DNA from: Allobosea sp. Leaf344 | GTDB taxonomy: Bacteria > Pseudomonadota > Alphaproteobacteria > Rhizobiales > Beijerinckiaceae | Reading direction: 5' to 3' | DNA: 64,000 nucleotides | Assembly (NCBI RefSeq): GCF_001426225.1 | Contig: NZ_LMRT01000009.1 | Span: 433,594-497,593 of the forward strand | Shown here: positions 27,752 through 34,533 of the stretch, one piece after another | Numbering within the stretch: position 1 is the first letter of the stretch | How the letters are laid out: the number at the start of each line of letters is the position of its first letter | Program-made: the position numbers and the translations under genes | The notes under the pieces: model-generated | What the model was told of the DNA's origin: nothing | The model's database searches: none | The model's input: only the letters and a program-made list of their open reading frames with translations

Positions 27752-29221
27752 CTAGTCCGCGACGATCTTGTAGCGCTGCCCGGGGACGAGCGGGCCGCGA
27801 TCCAGCCCGTTCAGCACCATGAACAGCTCCTGCGCGCGCTCCTGCCCGGCCATCCGCGCGGCCATGCTCGCCGGCGTGTCGCCCGGAGCGGCGGCGACCA
27901 GCCTGATCTGCATCGGCCTGACCGCCTGCGCCTCGCCGGGGCTGAGGCTGCGGAAACTGGCGATCACGCTGCGCAGCGGGCGCTCGGGATCCGAGCCGCT
28001 GCGCGCCGCCATGATGAAGCGATAGACGCGGCTGCCGGCCTGCACCGCCGCCAGGCGGAAGCTCCAATCCGTGCCCTTGCCGGTGGCGACCACCGCCGGC
28101 AGCCCACCGATCTCGAGCTTCTCGACCGCGCTGGTCTCGACGCCGTCGATCCAGCCCGAGGCGACATAGGCCTCCAGCGTCTGCTCCGGCTTGATCGTCA
28201 CGGCATCGAAGCGCAGCGCCTGGGCGCCATTGGCGCTGACGCCGATCACCATGTCGCGGGCCGCCTCGAGCTGAAAACCGTCCGGCGCCGTGAAGGCGAT
28301 GCGCAGCGCGCTGTTCACATAATTCCGGCCGCGCACGATGCCGTCGCGCGGATCGTCGCCATAGGCGATCCCCTCCACCACCGAGAGCCAGCGCAGCGGA
28401 TCGCGCTCGCCGATGCCGGGCGCGCCGATCTGCCGGGCGGCGGCAGTGACGGCCGCGACGCGCTCCGGCGTCGAGGGATGGCTGGAGAGGATGTCGAGCC
28501 GCCGGCCCTCGGCGCTCTGCCCCTGCGAGGCGTTGCGGAAAGCGGTGTTGCGGCCGAGCGCCGCCAGGAAGCGCCCGGCGCCATAGGGATCGAACCCGGC
28601 CCGCGCGATGTTCTGCACGCTGATCTGGTCGGCGGCGAGCTCCTGCTGCCGCGAGAATTTGGCGAGGGAGAGCTTCGAGCCCGCCTGCACCGCCGCGCCC
28701 GCGACCGGATCGTTCAGCACCTGCGACACGACCTGGCTGACCAGCACCGATTCCGCTTCGCGCTCCGCCCGCTGCACCGCGTGCTGCGCGGTGACATGGG
28801 CGATCTCATGCGCCACCACCGAGGCGATCTCGGAGCTGTCGTTGGCCAGCGCCAAAAGCCCGCGCGTCACATAGAGCCGGCCGGTCGGCAGGGCGAAGGC
28901 ATTGACCACCGGCGAATTCAGGATGGTGATCTCATAGCTGCCGATCTGGCCGCCGCTGGCGGCGGCGAGCTTCTGCACGATCGTCTCCAGCGCCGCCCGC
29001 GCCACCGGCGCGCGATACTCCCCGCCGAACGCCTCGAGCAGGCGCAGATGCTCGCGATCGGAGGCGCGCTGGATCGGGCTGACGCGGGGCGCGAGCTCGG
29101 CCGAGCTCGGCAGCAGCGCGCTCTGGTCGCTGGTGCAGCCGAGCAGCAGCAGGGCCGGCAGCGCCAGCGCCGCCAGGCGTCGGGCGAGATCTCGCACCGC
29201 AAAAGGCTGGAACGACAGCAT
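27752..29221 (-). CDS. M48-family metalloprotease lipoprotein (BepA-like)
   Basis: A 489-residue lipoprotein peptidase. The signal peptide ends at a lipobox LLLGC (Cys29). The zinc-binding HExxH sits in VVAHEIAHVTAQHAV, and the third-ligand region is SRQQELAADQISVQ. Downstream, SSHPSTPERVAAV is typical of periplasmic M48 proteases that monitor outer-membrane assembly (BepA/LoiP type). Instead of TPR repeats, the C-terminal half has a separate domain that ends in a LysM-like segment (about 435-489: APGDTPASMAARM...LNGLD...VPGQRYKIV), suggesting peptidoglycan association. Confidence 0.87.
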   Translation of the reverse strand: MLSFQPFAVRDLARRLAALALPALLLLGCTSDQSALLPSSAELAPRVSPIQRASDREHLRLLEAFGGEYRAPVARAALETIVQKLAAASGGQIGSYEITILNSPVVNAFALPTGRLYVTRGLLALANDSSEIASVVAHEIAHVTAQHAVQRAEREAESVLVSQVVSQVLNDPVAGAAVQAGSKLSLAKFSRQQELAADQISVQNIARAGFDPYGAGRFLAALGRNTAFRNASQGQSAEGRRLDILSSHPSTPERVAAVTAAARQIGAPGIGERDPLRWLSVVEGIAYGDDPRDGIVRGRNYVNSALRIAFTAPDGFQLEAARDMVIGVSANGAQALRFDAVTIKPEQTLEAYVASGWIDGVETSAVEKLEIGGLPAVVATGKGTDWSFRLAAVQAGSRVYRFIMAARSGSDPERPLRSVIASFRSLSPGEAQAVRPMQIRLVAAAPGDTPASMAARMAGQERAQELFMVLNGLDRGPLVPGQRYKIVAD

Positions 29222-29227
29222 GCTGGG

Positions 29228-30052
29228 TCAGTCGATCACATTCAAAGCCGAAACCGCCGTGATTTCGAGCAGCAGCCCGTCCCGGCCGGACAGGATGCCC
29301 TCCGCCCTGACCGCTCTACCGTCCAGCCGGGCCGCGGTCCAGCCGGCCTGCTGCATTTCCCGCCAGAGCCTGCGTGACATCACGATCGAAGCCGCCTCTC
29401 CGCGTCGCCGCGACAGGTTCAGATAGGTGCGCTGCGACCGTTCCCCCACCGAGGCGATCCGGCCGGTCAGCGTCACGATCCTGCCCGCCTGCACCTTCAA
29501 GGCGGCGATATCATGGCCATCCACCGCATCGCCCGGCGCGGCCGCCGCCGCGCGGCCCTGGCCGGCCCGAAGCGCGGCCGGCTCCCCGGCGCTGCGCTCC
29601 GGCTCCTGACAGGGCGTGGATCCGGGCTCCGCCAGCCGCCGCGCCGCACCGGCAGCGACCAGCGCCGCGCCGACCTCCTCGCCCGCCGTCCCGCCAGCGT
29701 CGGCCGGCGCATCGGCGAGAAGGCGCCCGGGCAGGCGGCCCCAGCGATCGGGAGGGCCGAGTACGAGGAGCCGCAACGCGCGCCCGCGCCACGCCTCCAC
29801 CGCCGCGCGAAACCGCGCATCCTCCTCATCGTCCTGGCGCGGCGCGATCCCGACCAGCCGCAGCACGCGGCCATCGGCCAGAACCGGGTCTCCGGCCGCA
29901 TCGACACCCGCGAGCCGCACCGCCTCGCTCTCGCCATCGGCGCCGCCTCCGCCGGCCGGACAGGGGGGAGCAGCCGCGACCGGCCCGCATGCCAGCAGCA
30001 GCAGCAGCGTGGCGAGCCGCTTGGCGATGATGCCTGGCTGGAACGCTCCCAC
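29228..30052 (-). CDS. Secreted protein with a nuclease-like (TNase/OB) pattern, function unproven
   Basis: About 274 residues with a signal peptide (GIIAKRLATLLLLLACGPVAAA). The middle section DGRVLRLVGIAPRQDD...FRAAVEAWRGRALRLLVLGPPDRWGRLPGRLL recalls the barrel strands of staphylococcal-nuclease-like proteins, with a C-terminal OB-like strand set (GRIVTLTGRIASVGERSQRTYLNLSR). The catalytic Asp/Arg pattern of true thermonucleases is not clearly present, so enzymatic activity is doubtful. The start is uncertain: GTG 30052 fits the signal peptide; ATG 30154 is longer; the open frame beyond that runs into the tRNA gene. It ends 6 bases before the M48 gene. Confidence 0.6.
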   Translation of the reverse strand: MGAFQPGIIAKRLATLLLLLACGPVAAAPPCPAGGGGADGESEAVRLAGVDAAGDPVLADGRVLRLVGIAPRQDDEEDARFRAAVEAWRGRALRLLVLGPPDRWGRLPGRLLADAPADAGGTAGEEVGAALVAAGAARRLAEPGSTPCQEPERSAGEPAALRAGQGRAAAAAPGDAVDGHDIAALKVQAGRIVTLTGRIASVGERSQRTYLNLSRRRGEAASIVMSRRLWREMQQAGWTAARLDGRAVRAEGILSGRDGLLLEITAVSALNVID

Positions 30053-30174
30053 GGCCTTCCCCCACCCGTTTCGCGGGGTGACGCCCCGCCGCGCCCGGCT
30101 GCCGAAGCGCCGACTTTCCTCGCGGCCAGCCTCTGGAACCGCGGCAGGCGGCATGATAGACAGCGACGCTGTGC

Positions 30175-30251
<77 letters not shown>

Positions 30252-30256
30252 AATTT

Positions 30257-30399
30257 CTGCGCAATTCGCTGGAGCGCCTTAACGGCGAGATCAAGCGCAG
30301 GATCGACGTCTCAACATCTTCCCCAACGCGGCCGTCATCACCCGGCTGGTCGGCGCCATCCTGCTCGAATAAAACGATGAATGCGCGGTCAGAGCTGAC
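30257..30399 (+). pseudogene. C-terminal remnant of an IS256-family transposase
   Basis: Directly behind the tRNA the forward strand reads RNSLERLNGEIKRRIDV, then after a frameshift near 30311 NIFPNAAVITRLVGAILLE-stop-NDECAV. This matches the well-known C-terminal pattern of IS256-type transposases (NPLERLNGEIKRR..VVGIFPN...RLVGAILLEQNDEWAVQRA). The codon expected to be CAA is TAA at 30370-30372. It is therefore a dead fragment. The rest of the 322-base gap (30252-30573) shows no other gene. No terminal inverted repeat was identified. Confidence 0.8.
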
Positions 30400-30573
30400 C
30401 TCCGCTGGGGAAGACGAGGCTCGGAACATGTTGGATGCGGCTCCGAGCAAGATTCCGAAAGTATCATAAGCACGACGCAAAGGTTTGTGCTGTGGACATC
30501 GCATGGCGGAGGGTTGAACGCACAATCCAAACGTGCCCTACCTATTTCTACTCGCGTGAGCCGGAGCACCGCG

Positions 30574-31509
30574 ATGTCGGCAGATGAGCAACATCGTTTT
30601 GGCGGACGCCATACCGATGAGAAGCTGAACAAGCTTGGCCAGTACATGGCCACCTACACGACAGCTCTGAAGGATCAGGGTTTCGTGCTTGCCTATATCG
30701 ATGCGTTTGCAGGTTCGGGCGGTCGCGTGGAAACTCGGCCCACCCTTCCTCTTTTTGCGGAGCCGGGTGCGGAGCCGGAGACGGTGACCGTCGCAGGATC
30801 AGCTCGCCTTGCGTTTGAGACGAAGCCTCCGTTTGAGGTGATGGTTCTGGTTGAGAAGGATGCGGGGCGGTTCGCTGCTCTTGAGCGTCTGCGCGAAAGC
30901 TACCCGGATCAGCAGGTGAAGCTGGCCCAAGGTGATGCGAACGAGGTTGTTCAGAAGCTCTGTCGCGGATTGCCGTGGCATGGGTCGGCGACCATGCCGA
31001 AGGGGATGCGGGGCCTGTTGTTCCTCGATCCGTATGGCATGGAGGTGAACTGGCAGACTATCGAGGCTGTCGCGGGGACACAGGCCATAGACCTGTGGTG
31101 CTTCTTCCCGCTAATGGGCTTGTATCGCCAGGCTGCTCGCGAGCAGGTTCGGATCGACGCAACGAAGCGCGCGATGCTCAACTCGGTGCTCGGCACCACG
31201 GACTGGGAACAGGATTGGTATCAGCCCATCCCTAGGCCGTCCGATATGTTTGGTCTGATGGAAGATGAAGCGACGCGCGTACGGACGGCAGACGTGAACG
31301 CCATCGAAGCATATGTGCAGCGGCGCCTCCAGTCAGTATTCAAAGGCGCGGTACTTCCTCCGAGCCGCATCTACAACGGCCGGGGAGCCCCGCTTGCCTC
31401 TCTGTTTTTTGCCATGGCCAATCCGGCGCCGAAGGCTGTAGCCGTTGGCACACGGATCGCGCGTCATATCCTCAATTCGGGCAGTTCATCCCAGAGGCGG
31501 CCCCGATAG
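30574..31509 (+). CDS. tcmP: Three-Cys-motif partner protein TcmP
   Basis: A 311-residue protein recognised as TcmP from HRFGGRHTDEKLNKLGQYM at the start, LAYIDAFAGSGG (residues 39-50) and LLFLDPYGMEVNW (148-160). The last two resemble the SAM-binding and catalytic-region motifs of Rossmann methyltransferases, though activity is unproven. The family is known to occur beside three-Cys-motif (Gp37/Gp68) proteins, as here. GGAG lies 7 bases before the ATG. The C-terminus (after ARHIL) runs 46 bases into the antisense of the partner gene, so its last residues may be a truncation product. Codon use is visibly less GC-biased than the neighbours. Confidence 0.85.
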   Translation: MSADEQHRFGGRHTDEKLNKLGQYMATYTTALKDQGFVLAYIDAFAGSGGRVETRPTLPLFAEPGAEPETVTVAGSARLAFETKPPFEVMVLVEKDAGRFAALERLRESYPDQQVKLAQGDANEVVQKLCRGLPWHGSATMPKGMRGLLFLDPYGMEVNWQTIEAVAGTQAIDLWCFFPLMGLYRQAAREQVRIDATKRAMLNSVLGTTDWEQDWYQPIPRPSDMFGLMEDEATRVRTADVNAIEAYVQRRLQSVFKGAVLPPSRIYNGRGAPLASLFFAMANPAPKAVAVGTRIARHILNSGSSSQRRPR

Positions 31510-32216
31510 GTACGGCCGGTCCGCTTCTTCTGGACCCCTCCCCATTGCTTGAAGAAGAATGCCGCTCCGTCACGGCGACAAGCATGCTCTATCTCGTCGA
31601 CCCAATCGGTCTGCATGACCCGAGCGCTGGGGCCGCTTTCGCCGCCGACTATTGCCCAACCGATGCCGGTCAGGTCTGCTTTCTTGACTGAGCCGATTAG
31701 CGGTTCAAACGACACGAAGCGGATCGCCGCCGGTACGCGGCGTAGATCGTCGAGGCGGGAAAGAACGCGGTCGTCTTCGACACTGGTGCCAAGCCACACG
31801 TTAGGTAGCACAGAAAAGCCGTCCGACTGCAGGACTGTTGCCATCCGCCCGGGGCGTTTGGTCAGTATCTGATAAGTGTGGTGTGGAGTGGCCTTCATGA
31901 CCTGCCAGACGCGCTGTATGAATTCGCTTGGCACGTCCTGATGAAATAGGTCTGACATGCTGTTTACGAAGATGCGGCGCGGTTTCTTCCACCTCAGCGG
32001 GACTTGTAGAGCGTGCTCATCGAGAAACAGCCTGCCGGTCCACACACGGCGACTGCCACTCTTGCGAGTTAGACCCTGATACTTCTCGACACCCATAGCC
32101 TCCAATCGGGCTGCCATCCGCATTGCGTAGCAGTTCGTGCAGCCGGCAGTAACGATGGTACAGCCCGCAACCGGGTTCCACGTTGCGTCGGTCCATTCGA
32201 TAGTGGTTTCTGCCAT
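31464..32216 (-). CDS. Phage Gp37/Gp68-type three-Cys-motif protein (DUF5131)
   Basis: A 250-residue protein with the defining cysteines Cys19, Cys26 and Cys29 in WNPVAGCTIVTAGCTNCYA, a C-x6-C-x2-C spacing, followed by SMSDLFH, YQILTKRP, WLGTSVED and IVGGESGP, all family hallmarks. The cysteines probably hold a metal or Fe-S cluster, and the fold is thought to be related to radical-SAM barrels; the reaction is unknown. Members occur in phages and genomic islands. ATG 32216 has GAGGAG 7 bases upstream. It converges on and overlaps tcmP by 46 bases. Confidence 0.88.
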   Translation of the reverse strand: MAETTIEWTDATWNPVAGCTIVTAGCTNCYAMRMAARLEAMGVEKYQGLTRKSGSRRVWTGRLFLDEHALQVPLRWKKPRRIFVNSMSDLFHQDVPSEFIQRVWQVMKATPHHTYQILTKRPGRMATVLQSDGFSVLPNVWLGTSVEDDRVLSRLDDLRRVPAAIRFVSFEPLIGSVKKADLTGIGWAIVGGESGPSARVMQTDWVDEIEHACRRDGAAFFFKQWGGVQKKRTGRTYRGRLWDELPELRI

Positions 32217-32290
32217 AGCCGGCTCCTCGTGGCCGTCGCACACTGCGATCGATGCGTTAAGGAGCCTTCCTCGCTCCGCAGCGGCGCCGT

Positions 32291-32331
32291 GGTCATGGTC
32301 AGCATGACCGACTTGGCGGGGAAGTTGTCAA
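32291..32331 (-). promoter_or_regulatory. Promoter with inverted repeat upstream of the three-Cys-motif gene
   Basis: On the reverse strand a perfect TTGACA (32331-32326) is followed 17 bases later by a weak -10 (GTCATG). An inverted repeat GGTCATG-N5-CATGACC (32291-32309) covers that -10, as a repressor site would. The 337-base gap 32217-32553 holds this element and, at its far end, the autotransporter fragment. No regulator gene lies nearby. Confidence 0.5.
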
Positions 32332-32370
32332 CCAGGATTTGGCTTGTGTAGCATCTCCAAACGCGTATGC

Positions 32371-32511
32371 CCCGCCAACAAGGCGCTCGTCGGCGCCTCC
32401 GCCGAAACCGCCTGGAGCAATGGGCTCTCGCTCGCCGCCTCCTTCGACGGCGAATTCGCCAGGAAGACCAGCGGCTATGCCGGCAAGGCGACCCTCTCCT
32501 ATCGCTGGTGA
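32371..32511 (+). pseudogene. 3' remnant of an autotransporter beta-domain gene
   Basis: The forward frame reads NKALVGASAETAWSNGLSLAASFDGEFA...GYAGKATLSYRW and stops at 32509-32511. This is the last strand pair of an autotransporter beta-barrel, with the terminal aromatic residue that the outer-membrane insertion machinery recognises. GC bias here returns to that of the host chromosome. Everything upstream of about 32371 is unrelated, so the gene was cut, probably when the accessory DNA to its left arrived or was rearranged. Confidence 0.65.
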
Positions 32512-32553
32512 CCGCGATCGGGGACCGCCCCCCTCTCGCTCGCGCGGCGCGGA

Positions 32554-33834
32554 TCAGATCTGGCTGCTGAGCCAGCTCGCCATCCAGTCCGAGGCCTTCT
32601 GCCAGAGCGGCCGGGCCTGCCATTGCGCCAGCGAATAGGGTTTCGAACGGGCGAGATCGGCCTCGAACAGCCGGTCCTGCGTCGCGGTGAAGGCCCGGTC
32701 GTAGAGGTTGATATTGGCCTCGTCGTTCAGCCGCAGCGCGCGCTCGTCGATATTGGTCGAGCCGACGGAGGCCCAGAGCCCGTCGATGGTGACGAGCTTG
32801 ACGTGGTACATCGTCGGCTGGAATTCATGGATACGGATCCCGGCCTCCAGCATCTCGCCCCAGTAATGCCGCGAGGCCTTGCTGACGAGGCGCGCATCGG
32901 TCTCGGGCCCGGGCACGATCACCTCGATCTCGACGCCGCGCCGCCGGGCCGCCAGCAATTGCTGCCGGGCGATCTCGTCCGGCACGAAATAGGGGGTGGC
33001 GATGCGGATCCGCGTCTCGGCCGCCGCCAGCGCCGTCATCAGCATGAGATGCATGACGTTGCGCTGATGCGTCGAGCTCACCACGATCTGCGCGCCGGTC
33101 TCTCCCACCGGCTCGATGGCGGGGAAGAAGCGATCGCCCATCAGCAATTCGCCGGTGGCCTCGATCCAGTGCTCGGCGAAGGCCGCCTGCAGCTCCGCCA
33201 CCGCCGGCCCCTCCAGCCGATAGTGATTATCGCGCCATTCCTGCGGGTTGCGCGCATCGCCGAGCCATTCGTCGCCGATCCCGACCCCGCCGGTGAAGCC
33301 GATGCGGCCATCGACGATCAGCAGCTTGCGATGGGTGCGGTTGTTGATCTTGTCGAGCGTGTACCAGTGGATCGGGCGGAAGCGCACCACCTCGACCCCG
33401 GCCGCCTGCATTCGTTTGACCAGCTCCTCCTCCATCGGGAGGCTGCCGACCCAATCGAGCAGCACCTTGACGCTGACCCCCTCGCGCGCCTTCGCCGCCA
33501 GCGCATCGGCGACGCGCTTGGCGATGTCGCCGGCCCAATAAATATAGGTCTCGAAGGTGATGGTGTTGCGCGCGCTGCCGATCGCATCGAGCATCGCCGG
33601 GAAGATCTCCTCGCCATTGACGAGCGAATCCAGCCTGTTGCCGGGGATGAAATTCGAGCCGAACAGCGCTCCCATCGAGAGGCGGAACTGCTGGTCGGAA
33701 GAGGCCAGGTGATGCGGCAGCGGCTCCTGCAGCTCATGCGGCTCCGGCGCCAGATTGGCGACGAGCAGCGCGGCCGCGGCGCCGGCCACGGCGGCGAGCC
33801 CAGCAATCACCCATCGTCGTCTGAAGAACCGCAT
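32554..33834 (-). CDS. Phospholipase D-family cardiolipin synthase
   Basis: A 426-residue membrane-anchored enzyme with an N-terminal hydrophobic anchor (RRRWVIAGLAAVAGAAAALLVANLA). Two HKD motifs are present: HRKLLIVDG in the first half and YHVKLVTIDG in the second, each followed by the usual G-T/S-x-N type strand (GGVGIGDEW; GSTNIDERALRLNDE). This is the Cls/ClsB-like arrangement, making cardiolipin from phosphatidylglycerol or phosphatidylethanolamine. ATG 33834 starts the anchor; the open frame beyond it is not conserved in character. It is divergent from the isochorismatase-type gene. Confidence 0.88.
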   Translation of the reverse strand: MRFFRRRWVIAGLAAVAGAAAALLVANLAPEPHELQEPLPHHLASSDQQFRLSMGALFGSNFIPGNRLDSLVNGEEIFPAMLDAIGSARNTITFETYIYWAGDIAKRVADALAAKAREGVSVKVLLDWVGSLPMEEELVKRMQAAGVEVVRFRPIHWYTLDKINNRTHRKLLIVDGRIGFTGGVGIGDEWLGDARNPQEWRDNHYRLEGPAVAELQAAFAEHWIEATGELLMGDRFFPAIEPVGETGAQIVVSSTHQRNVMHLMLMTALAAAETRIRIATPYFVPDEIARQQLLAARRRGVEIEVIVPGPETDARLVSKASRHYWGEMLEAGIRIHEFQPTMYHVKLVTIDGLWASVGSTNIDERALRLNDEANINLYDRAFTATQDRLFEADLARSKPYSLAQWQARPLWQKASDWMASWLSSQI

Positions 33835-33971
33835 GTCACCCCCGAGGCGGGAGGTAACCGACCGCGCGTCACCCGGGTTCCATGCGAGGCGCCGCGGTGC
33901 CGGCCGGGAGCCAGGTGCGGCGGCCGCCACTCTGTGCCATGATGGCGTCCCCGCAGCCGAAGGCACCGCTT

Positions 33972-34502
33972 ATGCCGCTGATCAGCCCGAGCCAGGCGAC
34001 GCTCGTCATCATCGATGTCCAGGCCAGGCTGATGCCGGCGATCCATGACGGGGGCCGCGTTCTCGAGAATGCGCGCCGCCTGGTCGATGCCGCCGGCCTC
34101 CTCGGCCTGCCGCTGCTGATGACGGAGCAGAATCCGGACGGGCTCGGCGGCACCGTGCCGGAACTCGCCGGCAGCGGCCCGGTGATCAGAAAGATGAGCT
34201 TCGATTCCTGCGCCGAACCCGCCTTCCTCGCCGCCCTGGCGGGCGAGCGCGACCTGGTCGTCTGCGGCTGCGAGGCGCATGTCTGCGTGCTGCAGACGGT
34301 GATCACCCTGCTCTCCTTCCGCAGGCGGGTCTATCTCGTCCAGGATGCGGTGGGCTCGCGCCGGGAGGAGTCGAAATCCGCCGCCATCACGCGCATGCAG
34401 CGTCACGGCGCGGAGATCGTCACCACCGAGATGGTGGTGTTCGAATGGCTGCGCAGCGCCAGCCATCCGCAGTTCCGCCCGGTGTCGAAGCTGATCCGCT
34501 GA
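33972..34502 (+). CDS. Isochorismatase-family cysteine hydrolase
   Basis: A 176-residue hydrolase with the family's Asp-Lys-Cys triad: Asp in LVIIDVQARLM, Lys in VIRKMSFDS, and Cys in CGCEAHVCVLQT. The short length and the sequence after the Cys are like the YcaC group rather than true nicotinamidases, so the substrate is open. ATG 33942 is an alternative start. The gene converges on the TRAP permease 31 bases further on. A link to the nearby pyridine-nucleotide-like module would be speculative. Confidence 0.85.
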   Translation: MPLISPSQATLVIIDVQARLMPAIHDGGRVLENARRLVDAAGLLGLPLLMTEQNPDGLGGTVPELAGSGPVIRKMSFDSCAEPAFLAALAGERDLVVCGCEAHVCVLQTVITLLSFRRRVYLVQDAVGSRREESKSAAITRMQRHGAEIVTTEMVVFEWLRSASHPQFRPVSKLIR

Positions 34503-34533
34503 ACTGGTTCTCGCGGCGGCAGGGCTTCCGCGC

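Noticed and set aside
30487-30573. Longer start for TcmP at 30487
   Set aside because: The added 29 residues are unlike the family, and the ATG at 30574 has a good GGAG spacing.
30252-33000. Direct repeat of the tRNA-Arg 3' end that would mark an attR site
   Set aside because: I looked for TTCGAATCCC or CCGGGACG downstream and saw none, so integrase-type insertion is not demonstrated.
33972-34502. Isochorismatase-family gene as a nicotinamidase belonging to the NadC module
   Set aside because: The sequence is closer to YcaC-like hydrolases, and the gene is convergent to the transporter with no shared operator; the link is too weak.
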